A stretch of 64,000 bases of DNA from CAWBOV01 sp963790525 (GCA_963790525.1 CAWBOV010000002.1:992001-1056000), one strand, 5' to 3'; positions 1 to 8,708 are shown, counted from the stretch's first letter. The notes: generated by a model from the sequence alone, not told the origin. Translations and numbers: made by a program.

Positions 1-1
1 G

Positions 2-166
2 TACGCGGCCGCGGTCGGCGCGCTGGGTGAGCGAGCCACCGTGGAGGTTGTGCTCACCGTCGGGTACTACGCGGCGTTGGCCATGTTGATCGGCGTATTC
101 CACCCGCCGATCCCCGTGAATCGTCTTTATCCATGGGATTCACGACCTTCCGGCGACCGTGGGTAA
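2..166 (+). CDS. Carboxymuconolactone decarboxylase-like protein, C-terminal fragment
   Basis: An open frame enters at the left edge and stops at 164-166. Its last 54 residues contain LGERATVEVVLTVGYYAALAML, which resembles the C-terminal helix of carboxymuconolactone decarboxylase/AhpD-like proteins, where an acidic helix precedes a hydrophobic 'VGYYxxxAM' segment. The CxxC or catalytic part would lie outside the window. It precedes the catabolic locus in the same direction, so it may be the last gene of an upstream unit of the same pathway. The family call rests on a short stretch and is an inference. Confidence 0.6.
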   Translation, partial: YAAAVGALGERATVEVVLTVGYYAALAMLIGVFHPPIPVNRLYPWDSRPSGDRG

Positions 167-173
167 CTAGACC

Positions 174-202
174 TTGACGTTCTGTCTAGCAGTCCATAAC
201 CT
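174..202 (+). promoter_or_regulatory. Sigma70-type promoter of the ABC importer operon
   Basis: TTGACG (174-179) and TAACCT (197-202) are separated by 17 bp, a good match to a housekeeping promoter. The two 17-bp palindromes described separately overlap it, so a repressor bound there would block RNA polymerase. The start codon of the lipoprotein gene is about 110 bp downstream. Confidence 0.55.
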
Positions 203-214
203 GACTGCCAGAAC
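179..214. promoter_or_regulatory. Putative paired IclR operator (importer promoter)
   Basis: Two imperfect 17-bp palindromes with centres 19 bp apart: GTTCTGTCTAGCAGTCC (179-195) and AACCTGACTGCCAGAAC (198-214). Both fit GTTCTG-N5-CAGAAC, seen in perfect form at 5033-5049. They sit on the -35/-10 region. IclR proteins typically bind pairs of such sites, so the IclR gene at 4199-4960 is the likely ligand. Confidence 0.5.
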
Positions 215-313
215 ATCCGGACTGCGCGGCGCCGTCTCCGAGGCGCTCACCGCTCGCAGTGGGCCGGCGTCACCTGACGATGAACCAGCTCGATTTCGAC
301 GATGAGGAGCGAC

Positions 314-1531
314 ATGAACGTTCGTGCAGGACTTGTATCGCTGTGCGCGGTGATCGCAGGCGCGACCGTGCTTGCCGCGTGCAGTTCGTCCGGAGCCTCG
401 TCGACCGCGGCCTCCGGAAATGCCGACACGTCGAGTACGAGCAGCACGCCGGCGTCCTCGACCGGCAGTTCGAGCGCGGCGACCGGCGACAGCGCGGTGG
501 CGAAGTGGGAGGCCGGAAGCGAGGGCGCGCTGCCCACGTCAGGACCGAAACCCACGGCTGGGACCGACGTCTGGGTCATCTCCTGCGGGCAGGCCGCGCA
601 GGGATGTGCCACGCCGTCCAACGCGATGATCGATGCGGGCACGAAGATCGGCTGGAAGATGCACCTGTTCGACGGCCAGCTCAACCCGGTCACCTGGGTG
701 CAGGGCATCCGCAGTGCGCTGGCGAGCGGCGCCAAGGGCATCATCACGTACGGCATGGACTGCCCACTGATCAAGTCCGGGCTGCAAGCCGCCGCGGCGG
801 CCAAGGTGCCAGTATTCGGAGATGAGGGTTTCGACTGCAACGCTCCGGCGGCGGGTGGTGGGACCGCGTTGTTCAGCGCCACGATGAAGTACACGCCGAC
901 GTATCCCGATCTGCAGAGTATCCGGGAGGCCAACGGCGCGGCGCAGGCCGATTGGATTCTGGCCAACGCCGGACCCAAGGCCAACATCCTCGAGTTCAAG
1001 AACCCGCAGATCCTCACCAACGCCTCGGTGAACGTCGGCTTCGAAGCCGAGATCAAGAAGGTGTGCCCCGGGTGTTCCCTGCACCCGGTGAGCTACACCC
1101 TCGCCGACCTCGGCAACGGCCAGCTCAAGATCAAGACCCAATCGGCCCTGGTCCAGGATCCCGACGCGAACGCCGTCGAGTCACCGACCGACAGCGACAT
1201 GGCGCTGGTGATCGGCCCGGTGCTCGACGCATCCCCGAACCGCGCCAAGATGCACATCATCGCCGGTGAGGGTTACCCGCAGAACATCACCCAGGCGCTG
1301 GCCGGTCATTGGGAGGACGCCGGAATCGGCAACGCGGCGGTCTGGGAAGGCTGGGCCTCTGTCGACGGAATGAACCGGCTGCTGGCCAACTCGCCGCAGG
1401 TGTTCAGCGGCTTCGGTTTCCGGCTCTGGCAGGCCAAGCCTCCGGTGAACCTTCCGCCCGCGGGCCAGGCCTACCAGCCGAAGGCCGACTTCGAAGCCAA
1501 CTACCTCAAGATCTGGCAGGTAGGCAGCTGA
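314..1531 (+). CDS. Sugar-type ABC transporter substrate-binding lipoprotein
   Basis: The 405-residue protein starts at ATG 314, preceded by AGGAG; an ATG four codons upstream lacks a comparable site. The N-terminus is a lipoprotein signal ending in LAAC (Cys23), followed by a Ser/Thr/Ala-rich linker to about residue 70. The rest has the layout of type-I periplasmic binding proteins of the ribose/xylose group (Peripla_BP_4), which capture a solute outside the membrane for the importer. The ATPase and permease genes follow directly. The ligand cannot be told from sequence: neighbouring catabolic genes suggest an aromatic or heterocyclic compound rather than a sugar. The paired palindromes at 179-214 suggest IclR control. 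Confidence 0.85.
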   Translation: MNVRAGLVSLCAVIAGATVLAACSSSGASSTAASGNADTSSTSSTPASSTGSSSAATGDSAVAKWEAGSEGALPTSGPKPTAGTDVWVISCGQAAQGCATPSNAMIDAGTKIGWKMHLFDGQLNPVTWVQGIRSALASGAKGIITYGMDCPLIKSGLQAAAAAKVPVFGDEGFDCNAPAAGGGTALFSATMKYTPTYPDLQSIREANGAAQADWILANAGPKANILEFKNPQILTNASVNVGFEAEIKKVCPGCSLHPVSYTLADLGNGQLKIKTQSALVQDPDANAVESPTDSDMALVIGPVLDASPNRAKMHIIAGEGYPQNITQALAGHWEDAGIGNAAVWEGWASVDGMNRLLANSPQVFSGFGFRLWQAKPPVNLPPAGQAYQPKADFEANYLKIWQVGS

Positions 1532-3096
1532 ACGGGTACCGCACCGGGGCCACGACGGGCTTCGAGGTTCTCGGAGCCCGTCGCTGGTTCGGCGCGACCA
1601 AGGCCGTCGACGGCGTCGATCTGCGGATCCAGCGGGGCACCATCAACGCGCTGATGGGGGCGAACGGCTCCGGCAAGTCCACTCTGGTCAAGCTGCTCGC
1701 CGGCGTCCTCACCGCCGATGCGGGCGAGATCGACGTCGGCGCCGGTCGCCGGCCGCTGCCGAGCTGGGACGCGGCGGCAGCACACGCGGCCGGGTTCCGG
1801 TTCGTCCACCAGGACCTGGGGCTGTTCCCCGGGTTGACCGTCGCGGACAACCTGGCGATCGGCTACGGCTTCCCGCTGAGCGGCCTCGGGCGCATCCAGC
1901 CGAACGAGCTGCGCGAGCGCGCGGACGCGATCCTGGCCCGGCTGGGCGTGCACATCCCGCCCGGGCGTCTGCTCGAGGACCTGTCCCCGGGCGAGCAGGC
2001 ACTGGTCGGCATCGGGCGCGCCCTGCAGGACAGCGTCGGTGCCGGAGCGCCCGAGCAGCGCAAGCTGCTGGTGCTGGACGAGCCCACCGCGGCACTCGGC
2101 CGTGACGAGGCGACGACGCTGCTGGATGTGCTGACCGGTCTCGCCGCAGCGGGCGAGACGGTGCTCTACATCGGACACCGGCTGGCCGAGATCTTCGCCT
2201 TCGCCACCCGCGTGGTGGTCATGCGCGACGGTCGCGTCGTCCTCGATCGGGATCGCGAGAACACGACGCGCGAGGCGGTCATCGATGTGATGGTGAGCGC
2301 CGAGCCGGGGTCGGTGGCCAGGCCGACCGCGCGATCCCGCGCGGTCGCCGAAGGCACCAGCACGGCGTTGCTGGAGTGCCGCAACCTGCGACTGGGCCCG
2401 CTGCGAGACGTCAGCCTGGCCGTGCCCGCCGGTCGCATCGTCGGCATCGCCGGGCTCCAGGGCGTCGGGCGCACCCTGCTGTTGCGGGCCTTGTTCGGCG
2501 ACATCCGACCCGACGCCGGGGAGGTCCTGGTCGACGGGCTCCCGGTGACGTTTCGCTCCCCTCGGGACGCCGTCGCCCGCGGGGTCGCCCTCGTTCCCGG
2601 TGACCGAGCCAGGGAAGGCATCTTCCCCGGTCTGACCATCCGCGAGAACATGCTCGTCCCGCAGTGGCGGCGCTATCGCGGGCGGCTGTTCATGAGCCGG
2701 CAGGCGCAGCGCACGGCAACGGCGCGTGGGATCCGGGAACTCGCGATCCGCACGGTGGGCGACAGCGCCGGTATCACCGAGCTGTCGGGTGGCAACCAGC
2801 AGAAGGTCGTGCTGGCGCGCTGGTTGCTGCGCGGGTCGCGGATCCTGCTGATGGACGAACCGACGCAGGGTGTCGACGTCGTCGCACGCCGTGATCTGTG
2901 GGCGATCGTGCGGACGCTGACCGGCGACGGCGGTGCCGCGCTCGTGGTGAGCTCCGATCTCGAGGAACTGCTCGAGGTGAGCGACGAGATCGTCGTCCTG
3001 CGTGACGGAGTGATCACGTCGCGGTTCGAGCGTGGAGAGGTGGACGAAGAGATGCTGAATCGCGTGTGCCAAGGAGTGGATCATGCCAACCGATAA
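1528..3096 (+). CDS. Ribose-type ABC importer ATPase with two nucleotide-binding domains
   Basis: This RbsA/MglA/XylG-like protein has tandem ATPase domains. The first has Walker A GANGSGKST (residues 44-52), signature LSPGE (about 152) and Walker B LLVLDEPT (about 180). The second has a degenerate P-loop GLQGVGRT (about 308), signature LSGGNQQ (about 419) and ILLMDEPTQG (about 440). A degenerate second P-loop is normal for this family. No ATG, GTG or TTG occurs in frame before the Walker A region, so the only sensible start is CTG 1528, which forms a CTGA overlap with the lipoprotein stop. Product length from there is 522 residues, normal for the family. It energises import through the 3083 permease. 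Confidence 0.9.
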   Translation: MNGYRTGATTGFEVLGARRWFGATKAVDGVDLRIQRGTINALMGANGSGKSTLVKLLAGVLTADAGEIDVGAGRRPLPSWDAAAAHAAGFRFVHQDLGLFPGLTVADNLAIGYGFPLSGLGRIQPNELRERADAILARLGVHIPPGRLLEDLSPGEQALVGIGRALQDSVGAGAPEQRKLLVLDEPTAALGRDEATTLLDVLTGLAAAGETVLYIGHRLAEIFAFATRVVVMRDGRVVLDRDRENTTREAVIDVMVSAEPGSVARPTARSRAVAEGTSTALLECRNLRLGPLRDVSLAVPAGRIVGIAGLQGVGRTLLLRALFGDIRPDAGEVLVDGLPVTFRSPRDAVARGVALVPGDRAREGIFPGLTIRENMLVPQWRRYRGRLFMSRQAQRTATARGIRELAIRTVGDSAGITELSGGNQQKVVLARWLLRGSRILLMDEPTQGVDVVARRDLWAIVRTLTGDGGAALVVSSDLEELLEVSDEIVVLRDGVITSRFERGEVDEEMLNRVCQGVDHANR

Positions 3097-4174
3097 CGCC
3101 GTGAGCACGTCGTCGAGCGCCTCGTCGAGCGCTGACCCGACCACGGCTGCTCCGGCACGGGCCACACCCGCGACGTCGAGTGCGCCGGGCGGTTCGGGCA
3201 CGACCCGCGGACGCGCGGATCTGTGGCGTGGCGTGGGGGAGCGGTTCGGCCTGCCGATCTTCCTGGTGGTGACGATCATCGTCTTCGCTCTGCTCCCGCA
3301 GTCGTCGAAGACCTTCGCCACGGTCGAGAACTTCCGAAACGTGCTCTCCGACGTGTCGGTCAGCATCGTCGTGGCGCTGGCGGCGCTGGGCCCGCTGGTC
3401 TCCGGAGAGTTCGACTTCTCCATCGGACTGACGATGGAGATGTCCTCGATCGCCTTCGCCGCCTGCCTGACCCGGTACCACCTCCCCCTCGCGGTGGCCG
3501 TCCTGATCACTCTGGCGATCGCCGCTGTCGTCGGATCGGTCAACGGGTTCGTCGTCGCGAAACTCCGGCTGAACTCCTTCATCGTCACGTTCGGAATGGC
3601 GACGGTCCTCACGGGGCTCATCACCTTCTACGTCGAGGGGCTCAGCATCCTGGTCGACAACAAGACGCTGACCGACGTCGGCGGTGCACGGGCAGTGACG
3701 CTGGGAATCCCGCGCATCGGCTTCGTCGTGGCCGTCATCTGCCTCGTGGTCGGCTACGTCCTGACGCAGACCCCATGGGGACGCCAGTTGCAGGCCGTCG
3801 GATCCAACCGGGTCGGCGCCCGGCTCGTGGGGCTTCCGGTCGACCGCACGGTGTTCCTGACCTTCGTCGGCTCAGCGGTCATCGCGGCGGTCGCCGGCAT
3901 CCTCTACGTCGCCCAGCAGGGGGCAGCCAGCCCGAACGTCGGAGCCAACTACGTCCTGCCGGCGTTCGCGGCGGTCTTCCTCGGCTCCACCGCATTCCGC
4001 CCCGGGCGCTTCAACGTCGCGGGCACGATCGTCGCCCAGCTGTTCGTCATCGTCGGAAGCACCGGTCTGGTGCTCGCGGGACTCAAGCCGTGGGTGCAGT
4101 ACGTCTTCCAGGGAGCGGTACTGATCCTCGCCCTCGCGCTCACCCGCACCCGGCGAACGGCTCGGAGCCTCTGA
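3083..4174 (+). CDS. Ribose-type ABC importer permease
   Basis: The 363-residue membrane protein belongs to the RbsC/XylH permease family (BPD_transp_2). It starts at ATG 3083 after AAGGAG and overlaps the ATPase gene by 14 bp, indicating translational coupling. The first 45 residues are Ser/Thr/Ala-rich and cytosolic, followed by about eight to ten hydrophobic segments. The family motif around GANYVLPAFAAVFLGSTAF (about residues 290-308) is present. It should form the membrane channel for the substrate captured by the 314 lipoprotein. The low-complexity N-terminal tail is longer than in typical RbsC. Confidence 0.9.
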   Translation: MPTDNAVSTSSSASSSADPTTAAPARATPATSSAPGGSGTTRGRADLWRGVGERFGLPIFLVVTIIVFALLPQSSKTFATVENFRNVLSDVSVSIVVALAALGPLVSGEFDFSIGLTMEMSSIAFAACLTRYHLPLAVAVLITLAIAAVVGSVNGFVVAKLRLNSFIVTFGMATVLTGLITFYVEGLSILVDNKTLTDVGGARAVTLGIPRIGFVVAVICLVVGYVLTQTPWGRQLQAVGSNRVGARLVGLPVDRTVFLTFVGSAVIAAVAGILYVAQQGAASPNVGANYVLPAFAAVFLGSTAFRPGRFNVAGTIVAQLFVIVGSTGLVLAGLKPWVQYVFQGAVLILALALTRTRRTARSL

Positions 4175-4198
4175 GCGGTGGGTGCTCTGCCCGGATGG

Positions 4199-4960
4199 CT
4201 AGCTGAGGAGCGCGCTCAGGCGGCTGGCAGCGTCGATGATGACGCCGCTCAGCCTTTCCAGATCCGCCTCGGTGAGACGGGACGAGGGCCCGGACAGGCT
4301 GATGGCTGCGCGAGCCGTTCCGGTCGCGTCGAGGACGGGAGCCGACACCGCGTGCAGACTCGTCTCGCTCTCGCCGAAGTTCGTGGCGTAACCGGCCGCG
4401 CGGACCCGTTCCAGCTCGGCCTCGAGCTCGCGCCGGCCGGCGATGGCGCGATCGGTCCCGCCGCGCAGGCGCGCGGTGGGGTACCGAGCCCGGAAATCCG
4501 CCGGGGACAGCGCGGCCAGCAACACCTTGCCGGCAGCAGCGGCGTGAGCCGGACCGCGATCGCCGACGCGGAGGGCGGCGCGGATGACGTGGTTGCCCTC
4601 GACACCGTCGACGAACAGGATCTGGGTGTCCTCGAGGACGACGAGGTGGATGGTCTCGTCCGTCGCCTTGGCCAGTTCCTCGAGGATGGGACGGGCCTCG
4701 GCGCGGAGATCGGTGGCGCCGATGACGGCGATGCCCAGCTCGACCAGTCGTGCTCCGGCCCGGTAGCCGCGGCTCGCGGCGTCCTGCCGCAGCAGTCCGT
4801 GCGCCTGCAGCGTCGTCAGCATGCGATGTGCGCTGGACCGCGCGATGCCGAGGTCCGCCGACACCTCGGCGACTCGCAGGATGCGTTTGTCGCGGAGCAT
4901 GAGCAGGACGCGCGCCGCGTTCTCGACTGATTCGATGGGGTAGCTCGCGGGTGAACTCAT
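4199..4960 (-). CDS. IclR-family transcriptional regulator
   Basis: The 253-residue protein has an N-terminal winged helix (SVENAARVLLMLRDKRILRVAEVSADLGIARSSAHRMLTTL) in the first 60 residues and the C-terminal IclR effector-binding domain, including the typical HAAAAGKVLLA segment. The start at ATG 4960 is preceded by AGGAC; upstream ATGs give a tail without family similarity. It lies between the importer and the catabolic genes and is divergent from the 5143 hydrolase. IclR proteins of catabolic loci sense a pathway intermediate and bind short palindromes. Such sites occur upstream of 314, 5143 and 7164, so this gene is the probable pathway switch. Confidence 0.93.
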   Translation of the reverse strand: MSSPASYPIESVENAARVLLMLRDKRILRVAEVSADLGIARSSAHRMLTTLQAHGLLRQDAASRGYRAGARLVELGIAVIGATDLRAEARPILEELAKATDETIHLVVLEDTQILFVDGVEGNHVIRAALRVGDRGPAHAAAAGKVLLAALSPADFRARYPTARLRGGTDRAIAGRRELEAELERVRAAGYATNFGESETSLHAVSAPVLDATGTARAAISLSGPSSRLTEADLERLSGVIIDAASRLSALLS

Positions 4961-5032
4961 GTCCGTCCTGAGGAGTGTCGCTGTGCTCTGTGCGCCGGCG
5001 TGGCGGTGAACGTACCACGCAGCGTAGTGCAA

Positions 5033-5049
5033 GTTCTGTCATGCAGAAC
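5033..5049. promoter_or_regulatory. Perfect palindromic operator in iclR/hydrolase intergenic region
   Basis: GTTCTGTCATGCAGAAC has perfect 6-bp arms (GTTCTG and CAGAAC) around a 5-bp spacer. It lies 73 bp upstream of the IclR start codon, in the divergent promoter region, and is the best example of the motif repeated elsewhere in the locus. Autoregulation by the IclR protein is the likely role. Confidence 0.6.
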
Positions 5050-5081
5050 GACATCTGTTCATCGTCCGACGCCGGGACTAT

Positions 5082-5117
5082 CGTCCGTTGTGTAGAACTA
5101 GGTATGCTGTACGGAAC
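5082..5117. promoter_or_regulatory. Degenerate paired IclR-type sites before the FAH-family gene
   Basis: CGTCCGTTGTGTAGAAC (5082-5098) and GGTATGCTGTACGGAAC (5101-5117) have degenerate left halves and recognisable right halves (TAGAAC, CGGAAC). Their centres are again 19 bp apart, as at 179-214 and 7080-7115. Individually weak; the repeated spacing is the argument. Confidence 0.35.
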
Positions 5118-5142
5118 TTGAGATCGGTGAGCCGGAGTAGCG

Positions 5143-6090
5143 ATGCGTCTCGTACGGTGCATGCACGATGGGCGCTCGCGCGTCGGTGTCCTGATCGGCG
5201 ATGGTCACGACGTCGCGGTGAGCCGGGACTGGAGCGAGATCTCGCAGCACCTCGATGGCGACGCGCTCCGAGCCGCCGCCGCTGCCACTGTCGCCGACCC
5301 GCTGACCGTCACCGGTCTGGACCGGCTCCAGCTGCTCCCGCCCATCCAGCCGACGTCCGTCCGCGATTTCATGACCTTCGAGCAGCATCTGCTGCCGATC
5401 GTGCAACGACAGGGCGCCGCGAGCCTGCCCGCAGTCTGGTACGAGCTGCCGATCGGCTACTTCAGCAATGCCGCGACGGTCCGCGGCCCGCATGATCCGA
5501 TCGACGTCCCCGGCGGCTGTCACGACCTCGACTTCGAGCTGGAGATCGGCGCGATCGTCGGGCGGACGGCGCGCTCGGTCCGTGCCGAGGACGCCGCCGA
5601 GTACCTGTCCGGATTCGTGATCCTGTGCGACTGGTCGGCGCGCGATCTTCAGCTGCACGAGATGGGCGGTCGGCTCGGACCCTTCAAGGGCAAGGATTTC
5701 GCCAGCTCGCTGGGCACCCTGTTCGTGACGCCGGACGAGCTGAGCGACGTTCGGGACGGCAACGGGTACCGGCTCTCGATGGAGACCGCGGTCAACGGTG
5801 CCGGTTACGGCACCGGGTCGTGGGCGGAAGCGTCGTGGTCGTTCGAGGAACTGCTGTCCTACGCGTCCTGGAACGGAGCCGTCGAGGCGGGTGCCCTGCT
5901 GGGCAGCGGGACGTGCCGGGGTGGATGCATCGCCGAGCTGGCCGCCCGCCACTCGCCCGAGGAGTATCCGTGGCTCGTGCCCGGGGATCGCGTCCGGCTC
6001 ACCGTCGAGCGCCTCGGCGCCGTCGAAGCCACGATCAGGGACCCGGCACGTGGTCCGTGGCCGCACCAGCGCCCCCCTCGGGAGGCCTGA
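5143..6090 (+). CDS. Fumarylacetoacetate hydrolase-family protein
   Basis: The 315-residue protein carries the C-terminal FAA_hydrolase fold: DLDFELEIGAIVG (from about residue 128) supplies conserved acidic metal ligands, followed by FVILCDWSARDLQ and GPFKGKDFASSLG. Members hydrolyse C-C bonds or isomerise/decarboxylate beta-keto acids, usually with Mg2+ or Mn2+, late in aromatic ring degradation. Start ATG 5143 follows a GGAG. Its stop is one base before the 6092 ATG, so the two are one operon. The nearby hydroxylase and alpha/beta hydrolase support a ring-cleavage pathway, but the exact reaction is unknown. Confidence 0.88.
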   Translation: MRLVRCMHDGRSRVGVLIGDGHDVAVSRDWSEISQHLDGDALRAAAAATVADPLTVTGLDRLQLLPPIQPTSVRDFMTFEQHLLPIVQRQGAASLPAVWYELPIGYFSNAATVRGPHDPIDVPGGCHDLDFELEIGAIVGRTARSVRAEDAAEYLSGFVILCDWSARDLQLHEMGGRLGPFKGKDFASSLGTLFVTPDELSDVRDGNGYRLSMETAVNGAGYGTGSWAEASWSFEELLSYASWNGAVEAGALLGSGTCRGGCIAELAARHSPEEYPWLVPGDRVRLTVERLGAVEATIRDPARGPWPHQRPPREA

Positions 6091-6091
6091 C

Positions 6092-7027
6092 ATGCCGACG
6101 CCCCCGGGCGGCTTCCCGGTGAGCCTGACCGAGGTCGCGGACGAGGTGTGGAGCTACGCCCAGCACGACGGATCCTGGTGGATCAACACCACCGGCTTCG
6201 TGCGGGGATCGCGCGTCGTCGCCATCGATGCCTGCGCCACCGAGGACCGGACGCGGGCCTTCGTCGAGACGCTGGGCCGCGTTGCCGGTCGCCCGGCCGA
6301 CGTGCTGGTCAACACCCATTCGCACGGTGACCACACGTTCGGCAACTCGGTGTTCGACCCGGGAACGCTCGTCGTCGCCACCGAGGCCGCGGGGCGTGAC
6401 CTGGAGCTGTTCGCAGAGCGATTCCCGCGGCTGTCGCACTTCGCACTGCCCGACTACGAGCGGGTCCCGGTGTGGGGTGATGTCTCCATCCGGCCACCCG
6501 ACGTCACCTTCGGCACCCGCTTCGACCTGGGCCTCGACGGCCCGGACATCGAGCTGCTGCATTTCGGTGTCGCGGCGCACACCACCGGGGACCTCGTGGC
6601 GTGGATCCCGTCGCGCGGCGTCCTCTTCGCCGGCGACCTGATCTTCAACGGCGGGATGCCGCTGGCGGTCGGAGGATCGGTCACCGGGGCGATCGAGACG
6701 CTGGGCGCGATGCGAGCGCTCGGCCCGACCGTCGTCGTGCCCGGCCACGGGCCGCCGTGCGGGGTCGAGGAGATCGACCGCCACCTTCGGTACTGGGATT
6801 TCATCCAGGACCTCGCCCGAGACGGCTACGCCGCCGGGCTCGATCCGCTCGGCGTCGCCAGGGAGGCCGACCTGGGGGAGTTCGCCACGCTGTCCGAGGC
6901 CGAGCGCCTGGTCATGAACCTCCATCGCGCCTGGGCTGAGATCGACAGCACCCACGTGTTCGACATGGTCTCGGCCACCCATGACGCGGTGGTGGTCTCC
7001 GGGCACCCGATCCGCTGCTACGCCTGA
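6092..7027 (+). CDS. Metallo-beta-lactamase-fold hydrolase
   Basis: The 311-residue protein has the MBL zinc motif HSHGDH (residues 76-81). Later ligands are visible as the His in FGVAAHTTGD, the Asp in FAGDLIFNGG and the His in VVPGHGPP. The start at ATG 6092 has GGAGG 12 bases upstream; longer frames upstream are only the shadow of the preceding gene. Similar quinoprotein/SoxH-like MBL proteins hydrolyse thioesters, lactones or other esters. Sharing an operon with the FAH-family gene suggests action on a pathway intermediate. Substrate unknown. Confidence 0.88.
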   Translation: MPTPPGGFPVSLTEVADEVWSYAQHDGSWWINTTGFVRGSRVVAIDACATEDRTRAFVETLGRVAGRPADVLVNTHSHGDHTFGNSVFDPGTLVVATEAAGRDLELFAERFPRLSHFALPDYERVPVWGDVSIRPPDVTFGTRFDLGLDGPDIELLHFGVAAHTTGDLVAWIPSRGVLFAGDLIFNGGMPLAVGGSVTGAIETLGAMRALGPTVVVPGHGPPCGVEEIDRHLRYWDFIQDLARDGYAAGLDPLGVAREADLGEFATLSEAERLVMNLHRAWAEIDSTHVFDMVSATHDAVVVSGHPIRCYA

Positions 7028-7063
7028 TCGTTCGTGCACCACCTCGGTACGGTCGCGACAACC

Positions 7064-7092
7064 TTCAGCTGTGAGAAGTGTTCTGTTAGCAT
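7064..7092 (+). promoter_or_regulatory. Possible promoter of the hydroxylase operon
   Basis: TTCAGC (7064-7069) and TAGCAT (7087-7092) are 17 bp apart. The -10 element lies inside the palindrome at 7080-7096. The -35 match is weak. Confidence 0.35.
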
Positions 7093-7115
7093 GAACATGT
7101 CCTGACAGACAGAAT
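7080..7115. promoter_or_regulatory. Putative paired IclR operator (hydroxylase promoter)
   Basis: GTTCTGTTAGCATGAAC (7080-7096) and GTCCTGACAGACAGAAT (7099-7115) are two 17-bp palindromes with centres 19 bp apart. They share half-sites and spacing with the sites at 179-214. They lie 50-85 bp before the hydroxylase start, so the 7164-12060 genes probably belong to the same regulon. Confidence 0.5.
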
Positions 7116-7163
7116 GCAGGTCGCGGCCCGTCAGCCTATCGTCCTTACCTGGAGACGCACAGT

Positions 7164-8708
7164 ATGAGCGACTACGACGCCGATGTGATCATCGCTGGTG
7201 CCGGTCCGTCCGGATTGATCGTCGGCTGTGAGGCGGCCCTCGGTGGCGCCGAGGTGCTGATCCTCGAGAAACGGGACGGCCCCACGTGGTCCCGCGCCGG
7301 CAGTATCGCGCCCCGGGTCCTCGAGATCTTCGCGTCGCGGGGGATCGCCGACAAGGTGCTCGAACGCGCCCACCAGCTCCACACCGATCCGTACACCCGG
7401 ACCGGAATCTGGGCAGGATTGCGCCCGATCCACTACGAACAGATCGACAGCGATTACCGCGGTGTGCTGATGCTGTCGCAGAACGAGACCGAGACCTTGC
7501 TCGCGGACCACTTCCGGGCTCTGGGCGGTCGTCTTCACCTGCGGTCGGAGGTCACCGGACTCGTCCAGGATCCTGACGGCGTCACCGTCACCTACACGGA
7601 CGTAACGGGGGAGCACCACGTTCGCGGCCGGTATCTGGTGGGAGCCGACGGCAATCGCAGCGCGGTCCGCGAAGCGGCGGGGATCCCGCGGCACGGGACG
7701 CCTGCCCGCAGATATGCCGTCAACGTCGATGCTCTGATCGTCAACCCGCACGGGAACACCCTGACCGTGTCCAACGACGAGAACGGCTGGGCGATGACGT
7801 ATCCGCTCCGCGACGGCGTCACCCGATTCGCCTTCATCGACGCGCAGACGATGACCGATGCCCTCGACGGCCCGCTGGGCATCGAGGAGGCGAAGGCGAT
7901 GCTCCGGCGGGTCCACGGGACCGACTACGGGATCACCGAGGTACAGGCGATCAACCAGTTCCACGACGCCCTGTTCGTTGCCGACCGCATCCGCGACGGG
8001 CGGATCTTCCTGGTCGGGGAGTCCGTTCGCGTCCATTACCCGGCATCCGGTGTCGGCATGAATTTCTGCATCCAGGACGGCTTCAATCTCGGCTGGAAAC
8101 TGGCCGCAGCCGTGGCCGGTAGAGCGCCCGAGTGGCTGCTCGACACGTACGTGACCGAGCGCATGCCCGAGATCGAAAAACTCATCGACGATGTCCGGCG
8201 CCAGTGTGCAATACAGTTCAATTTCGACGCAGACCATGTCGCTCTGAAGAAATTCATTGCGAATGATGTGCTGACGAATGCCGACCTCAACAAGGCCATC
8301 TGTGAGAACCTTGCCGGTCTGTCTGCGGCGTATCCCGCGCCGGACGGCAGCCCTGACATCGTCGGGAAGCGGCTGCCGAATCTCCCGGTTCCGGGCGCGG
8401 ACGGCGGTGCGCGGAAGGTCTTCGACCTGCTGCGTACCCAGCAGTTCGTGCTGCTCGACCTGACCGGAAACGCGCGCATCCCGCAGATCGAACCTGGAAT
8501 TCACCTCGTTGCCGCGGCGGCGGTGCCGGGCGGGCGACGGACACTCGACGGCGTCGCGAGCGTGCTGGTCAGGCCGGATGGGCACGTCGCATGGGCCGGC
8601 TCGGAGTCGCTGGACAGTTCCCGGGCAGCCGGCGCGGTTCGTGAGTGGCTCAACCTGGCCGACGATGCATCCGTCTTCGTTCGCCAGGAAGCGACGGTCG
8701 ACGCGTGA
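7164..8708 (+). CDS. FAD-dependent aromatic-ring monooxygenase (PheA/TfdB/MhpA type)
   Basis: The 514-residue class A flavoprotein hydroxylase has the dinucleotide-binding motif GAGPSG (residues 12-17), the GADGNRS motif (about 160), and VGESVRVHYPASGVGMN (about 284), equivalent to the usual GDAAHxxxPxGGxGMN. Glu replaces the usual Asp in this last FAD motif. A C-terminal thioredoxin-like domain is suggested by length. Members use NAD(P)H and O2 to hydroxylate phenolic or heteroaromatic rings. It opens the second catabolic operon, with paired palindromes upstream, and its stop overlaps the next GTG. It is probably the committing oxidation step. Confidence 0.88.
   Translation: MSDYDADVIIAGAGPSGLIVGCEAALGGAEVLILEKRDGPTWSRAGSIAPRVLEIFASRGIADKVLERAHQLHTDPYTRTGIWAGLRPIHYEQIDSDYRGVLMLSQNETETLLADHFRALGGRLHLRSEVTGLVQDPDGVTVTYTDVTGEHHVRGRYLVGADGNRSAVREAAGIPRHGTPARRYAVNVDALIVNPHGNTLTVSNDENGWAMTYPLRDGVTRFAFIDAQTMTDALDGPLGIEEAKAMLRRVHGTDYGITEVQAINQFHDALFVADRIRDGRIFLVGESVRVHYPASGVGMNFCIQDGFNLGWKLAAAVAGRAPEWLLDTYVTERMPEIEKLIDDVRRQCAIQFNFDADHVALKKFIANDVLTNADLNKAICENLAGLSAAYPAPDGSPDIVGKRLPNLPVPGADGGARKVFDLLRTQQFVLLDLTGNARIPQIEPGIHLVAAAAVPGGRRTLDGVASVLVRPDGHVAWAGSESLDSSRAAGAVREWLNLADDASVFVRQEATVDA

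Noticed and set aside
1501..3624. A 707-codon minus-strand open frame opposite the importer genes
   Set aside because: It has no recognisable domain and is antisense to well-supported ABC genes; long antisense frames are expected at this GC content.
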